Shown here: piece by piece, positions 24,161-32,575 of the stretch
How positions within the stretch are numbered: the first letter of the stretch is position 1
How the letters are laid out: each line of letters starts with the position of its first letter
Origin: Galbitalea sp036271875
GTDB taxonomy: Bacteria > Actinomycetota > Actinomycetes > Actinomycetales > Microbacteriaceae
Length of the DNA stretch: 64,000 bases
Assembly (NCBI GenBank): GCA_036271875.1
Contig: DATAZU010000020.1
Coordinates: 62,001-126,000 of the forward strand
Direction of reading: 5' to 3'
The notes under the pieces: model-generated
What the model was told of the DNA's origin: nothing
Database searches by the model: none
Seen by the model: only the letters and a program-made list of their open reading frames with translations
Translations under genes and position numbers: made by a program

Positions 24161-24957
24161 GATCGTTCCTTGCTGAGAATCAGGGCACTACTGCCCGGGG
24201 TGGTTGGGTAGATCCGGGCGGGCATCCCGGCCGGAAGCTGCACGTAGTCCCTGGCGCTCAGGTTCACCCGTTCGTGCGGCAACTCGACGCGGTAGTGGCC
24301 CTTGATGATCCACGCGCCGATCACCGTCTCGTCGGACTCGGCGGACTCCAGGGCGGTCGGGTCGGAGCGGTGCGAGATGCGCAGGTCGACGGTCGTCTGT
24401 TCAACGTCCGCGAGCGTTCTCACGCAGCTCTGATCGGACCGGTCGGATGCCGGTCGGGGAAGGATGATCGGCGCGGGGCCATCCGGCATCGGCAACTCCG
24501 GATTCAGCACGCGGGTGCCGACTTTGAGATTCTCCTCGTCCCACACCGGACCGCCGGGTTCGCCGGGAAGTGCGAAGATTCGGGGCATGAGTCGAAACAG
24601 CGACTCGAAGCCGGCCGGCAGAAACATCACGATCGTGCGCGCCTTAGCCTGCCCGGCGACCTGCCACTCGTGCGGCGCACCCCGCGGAATCAGGGCGAAG
24701 GATCCCGGTCCAACGAGTTGCTTGTTCCCGCTGACGTTGAAGTCGTATTGGCCCTCGAGCACGTAGAAGCACTCCACCGCATCGTCGTGAATGTGTCGCC
24801 CGACGAATGCTCCCGCCGGACTCACGGCCTCGGTCATGCTGAAGCGGCCATCGGTAGCGGAAGAGTCGGCCAGGATGCGGAACGTGTGCCCCGGAACCAT
24901 CACCGGCGGAACGAGTCCCGCCTGAACGATGAGAGCGTGCGACTTCAGAGCCGTCAC
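24157..24957 (-). CDS. Bicupin protein, possible dioxygenase or isomerase
   Basis: 266 residues from GTG 24957 (GTGA overlap with the ATPase stop), two cupin domains. The first carries a full metal site: VGRHIHDDAVECFYVLEG (two His and Glu of the HxH(x4)E motif) and GAPHEWQ (third His). The second, from about residue 195, has weaker motifs (WIIKGHYRVELPHE, YVQLPAGMPARIY) and seems structural. This layout resembles quercetinase- or gentisate-dioxygenase-type bicupins. It could oxygenate the compound imported by the adjacent ABC genes. Function is otherwise open. Confidence 0.75.
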   Translation of the reverse strand: MTALKSHALIVQAGLVPPVMVPGHTFRILADSSATDGRFSMTEAVSPAGAFVGRHIHDDAVECFYVLEGQYDFNVSGNKQLVGPGSFALIPRGAPHEWQVAGQAKARTIVMFLPAGFESLFRLMPRIFALPGEPGGPVWDEENLKVGTRVLNPELPMPDGPAPIILPRPASDRSDQSCVRTLADVEQTTVDLRISHRSDPTALESAESDETVIGAWIIKGHYRVELPHERVNLSARDYVQLPAGMPARIYPTTPGSSALILSKERS

Positions 24958-25733
24958 GGCTTGGCCTCCGACTGGAGGCGGGACCCCGTGATCCAGCCGA
25001 CGACCTCGTCCGGGTGGGTGTCCCTGGCCTGCAGCTCTGCGACAAGCTTGCCGTGGTAGAGCACTGCGACCCGGTCGGCGACCTCGAAGCAGAGCGGCAG
25101 ATCGTGCGTCACCAGGACAACTCCGATCCCTTCGCCAGCGACTCGACGGATGAAATCCTCGACGCTCCTCGACTGCCGGTAGCCGAGCGCCGCCGTTGGT
25201 TCGTCGAGCAGAAGAACGCCGCCACCGGACGAGTCGGCGAGCGCGAGGGCGGCGCGCGCGAGGGCGACCGATTGGCGCTGTCCGCCCGAGAGCATCTCGA
25301 CCGGATTCTGCACCGACGACAGCGTGGTGACCCCGAGGGTGTCGAGCTGGCGACCGGCCTCTCGTCGCATTGTCTTCTTGTCGAGCCAGCCGAGGAGTCC
25401 GAGCGGACCGCGGCGCAGAATCTCCCGGCTCAGGAACATATTGGTGGCGACATCCGCCGCGGGGATCAGCGCGAGATCCTGGTAGACCATCTGGATGCCG
25501 TGACGCGCCGCGGCGCGAGGGTTTGAGAACTCCACGGTCTCGCCGCCAAATATGATCGATCCGCCGGAGGGCCGACGAGCGCCGGACATGATCGACAGAA
25601 GCGTCGACTTGCCGGCTCCGTTGTCGCCAACAAGCGCGACGATCTCGCCCGGTTTCACGGAAAAGGTGATGCCCGATAGGGCAGTGATTGCGCCGAAACG
25701 CACCTCGATGTCGCGAAGTTCCAGCATGGTCAC
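24954..25733 (-). CDS. ABC transporter ATP-binding protein, single-domain sugar type (CUT2)
   Basis: 259-residue ATPase. Walker A GDNGAGKST, signature MLSGGQRQSVALARA, Walker B GVLLLDEPTAALG and switch His in VVLVTHDLP. It resembles the single-domain FrcA-type ATPases that pair with one RbsC-like permease, rather than two-domain RbsA. GTG 25733 overlaps the permease stop (GTGA); ATG 25727 is an alternative start. No substrate-binding protein is encoded in this operon. Confidence 0.9.
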   Translation of the reverse strand: MTMLELRDIEVRFGAITALSGITFSVKPGEIVALVGDNGAGKSTLLSIMSGARRPSGGSIIFGGETVEFSNPRAAARHGIQMVYQDLALIPAADVATNMFLSREILRRGPLGLLGWLDKKTMRREAGRQLDTLGVTTLSSVQNPVEMLSGGQRQSVALARAALALADSSGGGVLLLDEPTAALGYRQSRSVEDFIRRVAGEGIGVVLVTHDLPLCFEVADRVAVLYHGKLVAELQARDTHPDEVVGWITGSRLQSEAKP

Positions 25734-26770
25734 GCGCCCTTCTCGTCGGACTGCGGATCGCCCGGGCCGCGACGGAACGAGGCGAGGATGCGCCGGGCGC
25801 TGAAGCCGCGGGAACCGAGCAGGTCGGAGCCGAGGGCCGCGATAAGCAGGACGCCGGTCGCGATGATGGACCAGCTCGGCGCGATGCCCTTGATGATGAG
25901 CGCGTCACTCACGGTCGCGATGATGAGGGCGCCGAGCAGCACGCGAAGGAGGCTTCCCCGACCGCCGGCCAGCGACATCCCGGAAAGCGCGACGGCGGTG
26001 AGCGCCTCGAACAGCGTCTGCACGTCCGGACTGGGGTTGGCCTGGTTGATGATCGAAGCGACGACAATGCCGGCAATCGCCGAGCACGCGCCGGACAGCA
26101 CAAACCCCAGGAGCTTGTAGCCCTGGATGCGCAGGCCGATCCGCCTGGCACCCTCCGGACTGCCTCCAACGGCGGTCATGCGAACGCCGGCGCGAGTCTT
26201 CGTCAGAAACAGCCAGCCGAGCACGTAGATCGCAATCGCGATGTAGACCGACATCGGCAATCCGAAGTACTGCGACGTGCCCAACCATGCGAGCGGCGAC
26301 GGCACGCCGAGCTGGACCGGAACATCGTTGGTGATCACGCTCGCGATGCCACCGAAGACCGTGAGCGTGCCGATGGTGGTTGCCATTGGGTTGAGGCCGA
26401 AACCGATGAGGAATCCGTTCAGTGCGCCCGCCGCAACGCCGATGAGAACGCACACGATCAGCGCGAGCCATACGGGGACGCCAACAACGATGAGCTGCGA
26501 GGCAAGTACGGCGGACAGCGCCGCCACCCCGGGAACCGAAAGGTCGAGCGCTCCGGCAATCGCACACAGGCCAAGGGCGGCGCCAAAGATCGCAGTGGTC
26601 GACGCGGCGGAGGCCACGAGCTGCGCGTTCGCAAGGCTGAAAAACGTTGGCCCGGCCCATGCCCAGAAGAACAGGATGATCAGCACCCAGATGAGGAACA
26701 GCCCTCGGCCGCGCAACAGACCGCTCGCGGTGTCTGCGAAGGACCGGCCCGGCCGAGTGGAGAGTTCCAT
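25730..26770 (-). CDS. ABC transporter permease, RbsC-like
   Basis: 346 residues from ATG 26770, about 9-10 hydrophobic helices. Family landmarks: LGLCAIAGALDLSVPGVAAL near the N-terminus, GALNGFLIGFGLNPMATTIG, TRAGVRMTAVGGSPEGARRI (the cytoplasmic coupling loop) and LSGMSLAGGRGSLLRVLLGA. It forms the inner-membrane pore with the downstream ATPase. The start is chosen because upstream residues are not hydrophobic or conserved in appearance. The ABM-domain gene lies 31 bp upstream on the same strand. Confidence 0.9.
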   Translation of the reverse strand: MELSTRPGRSFADTASGLLRGRGLFLIWVLIILFFWAWAGPTFFSLANAQLVASAASTTAIFGAALGLCAIAGALDLSVPGVAALSAVLASQLIVVGVPVWLALIVCVLIGVAAGALNGFLIGFGLNPMATTIGTLTVFGGIASVITNDVPVQLGVPSPLAWLGTSQYFGLPMSVYIAIAIYVLGWLFLTKTRAGVRMTAVGGSPEGARRIGLRIQGYKLLGFVLSGACSAIAGIVVASIINQANPSPDVQTLFEALTAVALSGMSLAGGRGSLLRVLLGALIIATVSDALIIKGIAPSWSIIATGVLLIAALGSDLLGSRGFSARRILASFRRGPGDPQSDEKGA

Positions 26771-26801
26771 CGGTGCGCTCACCCGAATCGCCGCTGCCGT
26801 C

Positions 26802-27107
26802 CTAGGCAATGGTCTCTTCCTGCACGACGTATAGGGACGGCTCGGCGGGGAACTCCAGCCAACCCTCCTGGCGCTGCATCCGGACAAAGTTCTCGTCGTG
26901 CGCCGCGTCGAATTGCTCGGCAGAATCCCAACCGGCGACGTTGACGTAGCGCAGCTTGGCCTGGTCGTTCAACGAGCGATGGAGGCGTCGCCACCGGAAT
27001 CCCGGCTTGTCGAGCATGTAGCTGTCGATCTGCGTCCACAGCTCCATGAACTGTTCCTCGCGACCAACAGGAACTTGAAAGCAATTGATGAAGACGACTT
27101 CGTCCAC
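26802..27107 (-). CDS. Antibiotic-biosynthesis-monooxygenase (ABM) domain protein
   Basis: 101-residue ferredoxin-like protein from GTG 27107, with GAGGAG about 12 bp upstream. Features: VVFINCFQVPVGREEQFMEL, PGFRWRRLHRSLN, then YVNVAGWDSAEQFDAAHDEN. ABM-fold proteins dimerise and act as cofactor-free oxygenases or small-molecule binders. It is first in the operon that continues with the permease, ATPase, bicupin, SnoaL-like protein and OYE, so it likely handles the same compound. Longer frames upstream lack ABM character. Confidence 0.8.
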   Translation of the reverse strand: MDEVVFINCFQVPVGREEQFMELWTQIDSYMLDKPGFRWRRLHRSLNDQAKLRYVNVAGWDSAEQFDAAHDENFVRMQRQEGWLEFPAEPSLYVVQEETIA

Positions 27108-27278
27108 GAGCGGGGCTCCTCGGTAGTTCCTGGTTGATTGCAGCCGCGTTGGGTCGCGCTTCGTTGCGAACGGCTTTGCAATCGGTTGTGGAAATAATGC
27201 GCCTGAATTTATATGTTTGTCAAGCACGGTGGCAAACGAGCGGAAAACGGGGCTGAGATCGATAAAGCACGGGCAAAG

Positions 27279-27298
27279 ATCCCCGTAATCACGGGGAT
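27279..27298. promoter_or_regulatory. ATCCCCGT-N4-ACGGGGAT inverted repeat
   Basis: Perfect 8-bp arms at 27279-27286 and 27291-27298 with a 4-bp centre. It could be an operator or a short transcript hairpin. It recalls the stem of a type I-E CRISPR repeat, but it is a single copy without spacers. Confidence 0.45.
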
Positions 27299-27353
27299 TA
27301 TGCGAAATCGTTCCCAACCGGCAGCGCGCACGGGGTCACACTTTTTCGCCAAT

Positions 27354-27365
27354 GTCAATATTGAC
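27354..27365. promoter_or_regulatory. Perfect palindrome GTCAATATTGAC
   Basis: A 12-bp perfect palindrome 111 bp upstream of the luciferase-like ATG. Size and symmetry fit a dimeric repressor site; the regulator is unknown and no regulator gene is adjacent. Confidence 0.45.
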
Positions 27366-27475
27366 GACGGCCGAGACCCGGTGCTAAAACAAAGCGACTG
27401 GGATGCAATCGTTCTCAGTGCTTGAACAGCACTACTTTCAAGACAGCAAGGCCACAAGACCGTGAGGACGGGACG

Positions 27476-28567
27476 ATGAAGTTTTCGATCTATCTCAATC
27501 CGCAGACGCGAGGTCCAGAAGAGGACGTCCCGATCATTGAGACCACGATTGAGCAGGCGGTCAGAGCAACGCAGCGCGGCGTGGCCGGAATCACTCTCAC
27601 CGAGCACCACTTCTCGGGTTACAACACCTACGGCAGCAATCTGCTCATGACGGCCAACCTGCAGCCGCAGGTTCCCGACGACACGATGTTCTTCATTGCC
27701 GTCGCGGTACCTCCGCTGCACAACCCGCTGCGACTCGCGCAGGAGATCAACCTGCTCGACATCCTGACCCACGGCAACCTGATCGTTGGTTTCGCCGCGG
27801 GAGGTTCGCCGATCGAATACGCCGGGCTCGGTCGCGAACCCTCGGTTCGCCACGAGCAGATGTTCCACAACCTCGAGGTAATGGAAACGGCGCTTGCTAA
27901 GAAGATCGATGACCCGGCCTATGAGTGGGAGACCGCATTCGAGCACGGCTCGCTCCGCACTCGCATCATGCCGGCGGCCTTCCACGCCGAGCACCCCAAG
28001 TTCGCTCGGGGAACCCAGAACGACGAGGGCGTCGAGTGGACCGCGCGCAAGGGTTGGTATCTGTTCACCGCGCGCGAGACGAAGGATGTCATCGCCGATC
28101 GATTCGCGCTCTATCGCCGCACGCTCGAGGAGTCGAAGTTCACCGCCAAGCAGATCGATGAGCTGTTCCGCTGGAGCATGGTGCAGAAGCAGATCATCGT
28201 GCGCGATACCGACGAGGAAGCAATCGCCTTTGCGCGTGAGCGGATGGTCGAGATGGCGGAACACCAGCGCAAGAGCTTCGGCGTGACCAATGACGTCAAG
28301 GGCGCCGAGCACATGAAGACGGTCGTCGGCGTCTCGCCGCAGAATCCGGACGAGTTCCTCGAGAAGGCCATGATCGTCGGCAGCCCTGAGACGGTGCGCA
28401 ACCAGATCAGGGGATTCGGCGACGTCGGGGTGCAGCACATGGCGCTGCTGTTCAACTACGGTTTCATGACCGCGGAACAGTCCGGACGCTCCCTCGACCT
28501 GTTCCTGGACGAGGTGCTTCCTGCGTTCGCTGACGGCGCCGGCTCGAATGGCACGGCGGTCGGCTGA
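27476..28567 (+). CDS. LLM-class (bacterial luciferase-like) flavin-dependent oxidoreductase
   Basis: TIM-barrel FMNH2-dependent monooxygenase, 363 residues from ATG 27476 (RBS GAGGACGGGA). Motifs: MKFSIYLNPQTRGPEED, GITLTEHHFSGYNTYGSNLL, PLHNPLRLAQEINLLDILTH, GNLIVGFAAGGSP, and the C-terminal MIVGSPETVRNQIRGF used in this family to close the barrel. It would oxidise or cleave a long-chain, cyclic or sulfur compound with an external flavin reductase, which is not nearby. It forms a pair with the DoxX gene 2 bp downstream. Confidence 0.9.
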   Translation: MKFSIYLNPQTRGPEEDVPIIETTIEQAVRATQRGVAGITLTEHHFSGYNTYGSNLLMTANLQPQVPDDTMFFIAVAVPPLHNPLRLAQEINLLDILTHGNLIVGFAAGGSPIEYAGLGREPSVRHEQMFHNLEVMETALAKKIDDPAYEWETAFEHGSLRTRIMPAAFHAEHPKFARGTQNDEGVEWTARKGWYLFTARETKDVIADRFALYRRTLEESKFTAKQIDELFRWSMVQKQIIVRDTDEEAIAFARERMVEMAEHQRKSFGVTNDVKGAEHMKTVVGVSPQNPDEFLEKAMIVGSPETVRNQIRGFGDVGVQHMALLFNYGFMTAEQSGRSLDLFLDEVLPAFADGAGSNGTAVG

Positions 28568-28569
28568 CC

Positions 28570-29118
28570 ATGATTGCCCTCGGCGACGTCGCCGCTCTTC
28601 TCCTTCGCGTGATCATCTTCGCGGTCATGTTCTTCCACGGCACCCAGAAGCTATTCGGGTGGTGGGGTGGTCGGGGACTCGACGGCGCCGAGGCGTTCTT
28701 CACTAGTCTCGGGTTCCGACCGCCCCGGCTGGTCGCGCTGGTCGCATCGACGACAGAGACCATTGCATCCGTTCTGCTGCTCCTCGGCCTGGTCACGCCG
28801 CTCGCCGTGGCGATGCTCATCGGCGTGTTCACGAATATCGCCGCCATCCACGTTCGGAACGGCCTGGAGTCCAAGAAGCACGGCTTTGAGCTCGAGTTGG
28901 TGATGTTCGGAAGCGTTGCCGCGGTCGGGCTTCTCGGCCCTGGCCTCGTCAGCCTCGATTCTCTTCTCGGGCTTAGTGCGCTGTTCTCCGCGCCCGGACT
29001 GTGGTGGGTCGGCCCGGTCGCGATCGGCCTCGGCCTCGTTGGCGGCGTTGGGATCTCGCTAACCAGATCCGGTGAACGCAGTGGTCCCGGTCTGCCTGCT
29101 AGCGCGCAGCAGCGGTAG
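28570..29118 (+). CDS. DoxX-family membrane protein
   Basis: 182 residues, four transmembrane helices at about 5-25, 50-72, 78-95 and 108-160 (the last hydrophobic block is long). The start reads LLRVIIFAVMFFHGTQKLFG, then WWGGRGLDGAEAFFTSLG and ASTTETIASVLLLLGLVTPL, the standard DoxX pattern. These proteins are associated with quinone or thiosulfate redox and with oxidative-stress complexes. ATG 28570 follows the luciferase-like stop by 2 bp, so they are cotranscribed. The 3' end overlaps the convergent LacI gene by 20 bp. Confidence 0.88.
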   Translation: MIALGDVAALLLRVIIFAVMFFHGTQKLFGWWGGRGLDGAEAFFTSLGFRPPRLVALVASTTETIASVLLLLGLVTPLAVAMLIGVFTNIAAIHVRNGLESKKHGFELELVMFGSVAAVGLLGPGLVSLDSLLGLSALFSAPGLWWVGPVAIGLGLVGGVGISLTRSGERSGPGLPASAQQR

Positions 29119-30136
29119 TGACAGGCGCCTTGGCCGTCGACTCGCGAATGACGAGGGAGACCGGCAGCGTGATAGTGAACGGCGGCTCGGAGCGCTCCTT
29201 GATTTCACTCAGGAGCAGCCGACCGGCCTCGGATCCCATCTGCGTGTACGGAACGCGAACCGTGGTCAGGGGTGGCCGGAAATCCTCACTGAACGCGACA
29301 TCGTTGTATCCGGTCACCGAGATGTCTTCCGGGCAGCTGAGCCCGTGACCGCGAATCGCACGGAGTGCGCCGAGCGCCAGAAGGTCGTTCGCGGCAACGA
29401 TTGCGGTGACATCCCGAGGGTTGCGGTCGATGGCGGCATCGATCACGCGCCGACCAGCGGCGATCGAGAATTCGTCCGTGCTGACCGACGGCGCATAAAC
29501 GACACCGTTCGCGGCGCACGCGGCGACGAACGCTTCGGCGCGCGCCTCGCTCGTCGAGTATCCGACGGGACCGGCGAGATGCAGGATGCGTCGGTGGCCG
29601 AGAGTGGCCAGATGCTCGATAACGGCGAACACGCCGCTCTTGTCATCGCCCGTGATGAGCGGAAACGAGAGGTCGGAGACTCCGCGATTGACCAGCACGA
29701 CGGGCACCCCCTGGTCGCGGCTCTGCGCGAGCAGCGCGTGGTCGGAGTGACCGGTCGCAAAGACGAAACCGTCGACGTGGCGTTGCATCATCGAGTCGAA
29801 GATGCGCTGTTCCGTCGCATCGTTTCGATCGGTGTTCGCAAGCAGGGCGGTGTACCCGCGCGGAGCGAGGTAGTCCTCGAGGCCGCGAACGATGAGCGGG
29901 AAAATCGGGTTGGTCAGATCCGGGATGATCACACCGACCGTCATCGAAAGACGAGTTCGCAGGCCGCGTGCGACGACGTTCGGGATGTAGCCGATCTCCT
30001 TGGCGACCCGGCGAATCCGTTTGGCCGTCGCGGGATTCACCTGGCTCTCCGTCGCGGCGTTGAGCGCGCGGGAAACGGTGGCCTGGTGCACGCCGGCCAG
30101 TCGTGCGACGTCAGCGATTGTTACCCGGCCAGCCAT
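29099..30136 (-). CDS. LacI-family transcriptional regulator
   Basis: 345 residues from ATG 30136. N-terminal HTH VTIADVARLAGVHQATVSRA and hinge helix KRIRRVAKEIGYIPNVVARG are textbook LacI. The periplasmic-binding-like effector domain runs from MTVGVIIPDLTNPIFPLIVR, through TAIVAANDLLALGALRAIR, to the end. It is divergent from the 30327-34048 operon. Three sites of the GCAA-N4-TTGC type (30192-30203, 30295-30306, 34131-34142) are its probable operators. The effector is unknown, but the regulated genes point to a carboxylic acid or aminosugar-like substrate. Confidence 0.92.
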   Translation of the reverse strand: MAGRVTIADVARLAGVHQATVSRALNAATESQVNPATAKRIRRVAKEIGYIPNVVARGLRTRLSMTVGVIIPDLTNPIFPLIVRGLEDYLAPRGYTALLANTDRNDATEQRIFDSMMQRHVDGFVFATGHSDHALLAQSRDQGVPVVLVNRGVSDLSFPLITGDDKSGVFAVIEHLATLGHRRILHLAGPVGYSTSEARAEAFVAACAANGVVYAPSVSTDEFSIAAGRRVIDAAIDRNPRDVTAIVAANDLLALGALRAIRGHGLSCPEDISVTGYNDVAFSEDFRPPLTTVRVPYTQMGSEAGRLLLSEIKERSEPPFTITLPVSLVIRESTAKAPVTTAAAR

Positions 30137-30191
30137 GGGCACAGCATAGCAAGTGGCACGCGGTCGCCGGGGCAAAACCGGCGCATTTACT

Positions 30192-30203
30192 GCAATTGTT
30201 TGC
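30192..30203. promoter_or_regulatory. LacI-type operator GCAATTGTTTGC (site 1)
   Basis: GCAA-N4-TTGC site 56 bp upstream of the LacI start; fits autoregulation. Confidence 0.65.
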
Positions 30204-30294
30204 GCTCGGCATCCCATTCCGCGCATCCCTCGCGAGATCAAGACTATCTCCCGTCCCGGGTGCTTGACGAGTCGAGCCCCTCGTTGCTAATCTC

Positions 30295-30306
30295 GCAAAC
30301 GATTGC
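30295..30306. promoter_or_regulatory. LacI-type operator GCAAACGATTGC (site 2)
   Basis: GCAA-N4-TTGC with the central CG typical of LacI-family sites, 21 bp before the dehydrogenase ATG at 30327, so binding would block transcription or early elongation of the operon. Confidence 0.7.
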
Positions 30307-30326
30307 ATTAACTCGAGAGGCGTTTC

Positions 30327-31271
30327 ATGACTATTTCTGACCACCCCACGATTGGCTGGATCGGCACAGGCAGGATGGGCGCCGCCCTCGTTGCCAGGCT
30401 TCTGAAGGCCGGCTACGACGTGTCCGTGTACAACCGCACGCGCACCAAGGCGGAGGCACTCGAGACCAAGGGTGCTCGCGTCGTGGAGCGCCCGCTCGAC
30501 CTCGCTGACCGCGACATCGTCTTCACGATGGTCTCGGCGCCAAAGGACCTCGAGGCGGTGACGATCGGCGAAGGCGGCGTGCTGACCTCCCCCGACTCCC
30601 ACCCCGGCGTGCTGATCGACTCGTCGACCGTCTCCACCGCTGCGTCAGCTCTCATTCGTGCCGCGGCAAACGACCGCGGAACGCAGTTCCTGGCCTCCCC
30701 GGTCAGCGGCAATCCGTCGGTTATCTCCGCGGGCAAACTGACCGTGGCCACGTCGGGCCCCCGGTCGACCTTCGATCAGGTCGAGCCCGTTCTCGCAACC
30801 CTCGGCCGAGGTGTGACCTACGTCGGCGAGGGCGAGGTTGCCCGTCTCGTTAAGATCTGCCACAACGTCCTGCTCGGAGTGGTTACGCAGTCGCTGGCCG
30901 AGATTGTCGTTCTCGCCGAGAAGGGCGGGGTGAGCCGCGAAGCCTTCCTCTCATTCCTCAACGACTCGGTCATGGGCTCGACGTTCACGAAGTACAAAAC
31001 CCCGGCGTTCGTCAACCTCGACTTCACGCCGACCTTCACGATGCCGCTTCTTCGCAAGGACTTCGATCTTGGGCTGTCCGCCGCGAAGGAGTACGGCGTC
31101 GCGGTGCCCGTCACGGCTCTGACCGCCGAGATCGTCTCGGCGGCAATCGGCGCCGGTCACCTCACGGACGACTTCGCCGCGCTCCTGCTCGAGCAGGCTC
31201 GCAATTCCGGCCTCGATCTCGTTGCCGAAGACGTCGAGATCGACGACGGCCTGAGTGCGGACGCGGCCTGA
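30327..31271 (+). CDS. NAD(P)-dependent beta-hydroxyacid dehydrogenase (3-hydroxyisobutyrate dehydrogenase family)
   Basis: 314 residues. Rossmann start TIGWIGTGRMGAALVARLLK, with NRT after the second strand (VSVYNRTRTK), which favours NADP. The substrate loop is ASPVSGNPSVISAGKLTVAT and the catalytic Lys is in ARLVKICHNVLLG. The helical C-terminal domain has LRKDFDLGLSAAKEYGVAVP. It reduces or oxidises a 3-hydroxyacid or semialdehyde (tartronate-semialdehyde reductase-like chemistry). First gene of the LacI-controlled operon, directly coupled to the M24 gene (TGATG overlap). Confidence 0.9.
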   Translation: MTISDHPTIGWIGTGRMGAALVARLLKAGYDVSVYNRTRTKAEALETKGARVVERPLDLADRDIVFTMVSAPKDLEAVTIGEGGVLTSPDSHPGVLIDSSTVSTAASALIRAAANDRGTQFLASPVSGNPSVISAGKLTVATSGPRSTFDQVEPVLATLGRGVTYVGEGEVARLVKICHNVLLGVVTQSLAEIVVLAEKGGVSREAFLSFLNDSVMGSTFTKYKTPAFVNLDFTPTFTMPLLRKDFDLGLSAAKEYGVAVPVTALTAEIVSAAIGAGHLTDDFAALLLEQARNSGLDLVAEDVEIDDGLSADAA

Positions 31272-32515
31272 TGACTATTCCGCAGGTGATACCGGCACCC
31301 GGTCACACCGGGGTCGACTATGAGCAGCGGGTCGATTTCGATCGACTTCGCGACTATCGGATCGGGCGCGCGAAGGCGGCGCTCGAGTCGAGTGAGTGCG
31401 GGGCGTTCCTGCTGTTCGACTTCTACAACATCCGGTACACGACCCAGACCTGGGTTGGCGGTGCGCTCGGCGACAAGATGACGAGGTACTCGCTGCTCAC
31501 CAGAACGACGGGGCCGATGCTGTGGGACTTCGGATCGGCCGTCCGCCACCACCAGCTGTACTCGCCGTGGCTCGAGCACGATAACAACAAGCCCGGCATG
31601 CTCGGCATGCGTGGGGCGATCGCTCCGTCCGCGGGACTCATGGAGTCCGCCGTGCGCGAGATCAAAGGTCTGCTTGAGGATGCCGGCGTCGCCGACATGC
31701 CCGTAGGAGTCGACATCGTCGAGCCGCCATTCCTGTTCGAGATGGAGCGCCAGGGCCTGAAGGTGGTGGACGCGCAGCAGCTCATGCTCGACGCACGCGT
31801 CATCAAGTCGCTCGACGAGCTCATCCTGCTCAATCAGGCAGCGGCCATGGTCGACGGCGTCTACCAGGACATCGTCGACGTGCTGAAGCCAGGCATTCGC
31901 GAGAACGAGATCGTCGCGCTCGCGAATAAGCGGCTGTATGAGATGGGCTCAGACCAGGTCGAGGCGATCAACGCGATTTCCGGCGAACGCTGCAACCCGC
32001 ATCCGCACAACTTCACCGACCGCATCATCCGTCCGGGCGACCAGGCCTTCTTCGACATCATTCACTCGTACAACGGGTATCGCACCTGCTACTACCGCAC
32101 CTTCGCGGTCGGCAGCGCGACCGCAAGCCAGCGCGACGCCTATACCAAGGCGCGCGAGTGGATGGATGCGGCCATCCAGGCGGTCAAGCCCGGCATCGGC
32201 ACAGACGACATAGCGAAGGTCTGGCCGAAGGCCGGCGACTTCGGGTTCGCGAGCGAACTCGCCGCCTTCGGACTGCAGTTCGGCCACGGGCTCGGCCTGG
32301 GACTCCACGAGCGCCCGATCATCTCGCGCCTCAATAGCCTCGACAACCCGGTTGAGATCGTGCCGGGCATGGTGTTCGCGCTGGAAACCTACTGCCCCGC
32401 CACCGATGGAACCTCTGCCGCACGTATCGAGGAAGAGGTCGTCGTAACCGAAACCGGTCCCGTCATCCTGACGAAGTTCCCGGCACAGGAGCTCGTCATC
32501 GCCAACGAATACTGA
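31271..32515 (+). CDS. M24 (creatinase/prolidase-fold) protein with one metal ligand changed
   Basis: 414 residues with an N-terminal creatinase-type domain (to about 175) and a C-terminal pita-bread domain. Of the five metal ligands, Asp262 (FFDIIHSYNGY), the His in FGHGLGLGLHERP, the Glu in FALETYCPATDG and the Glu in RIEEEVVVTE are present. The second Asp, 11 residues after the first, is Cys273 (GYRTCYYRTF). Creatinase and other C-N hydrolases of this fold work without a metal pair, so the enzyme need not be a peptidase. Overlaps the dehydrogenase stop by one base. Confidence 0.88.
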   Translation: MTIPQVIPAPGHTGVDYEQRVDFDRLRDYRIGRAKAALESSECGAFLLFDFYNIRYTTQTWVGGALGDKMTRYSLLTRTTGPMLWDFGSAVRHHQLYSPWLEHDNNKPGMLGMRGAIAPSAGLMESAVREIKGLLEDAGVADMPVGVDIVEPPFLFEMERQGLKVVDAQQLMLDARVIKSLDELILLNQAAAMVDGVYQDIVDVLKPGIRENEIVALANKRLYEMGSDQVEAINAISGERCNPHPHNFTDRIIRPGDQAFFDIIHSYNGYRTCYYRTFAVGSATASQRDAYTKAREWMDAAIQAVKPGIGTDDIAKVWPKAGDFGFASELAAFGLQFGHGLGLGLHERPIISRLNSLDNPVEIVPGMVFALETYCPATDGTSAARIEEEVVVTETGPVILTKFPAQELVIANEY

Positions 32516-32575
32516 TACCGAACACAGACGCCGAACACAGCGAACGAATACCTAAGTGAAAGAGCACAACGAGAC

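Larger units (their letters stand above)
27108..27475. other. 368-bp intergenic control region between divergent operons
   Basis: No gene seen. It separates the ABM/ABC/OYE operon (minus) from the luciferase-like gene (plus) and is more AT-rich than its surroundings. It holds GCAATCGGTTGT at 27178-27189 (one step from the LacI-type site GCAA-N4-TTGC), a hairpin-forming repeat at 27279-27298 and a perfect palindrome at 27354-27365. Both divergent promoters must lie here. Confidence 0.6.

Noticed and set aside
27279..27298. CRISPR-like stem ATCCCCGT...ACGGGGAT
   Set aside because: Only one copy, no spacer-repeat periodicity and no cas genes in the window.
29072..30340. 422-codon plus-strand frame opposite the LacI gene
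   Set aside because: No domain and arginine/aspartate-rich shadow composition; LacI on the other strand is unambiguous.
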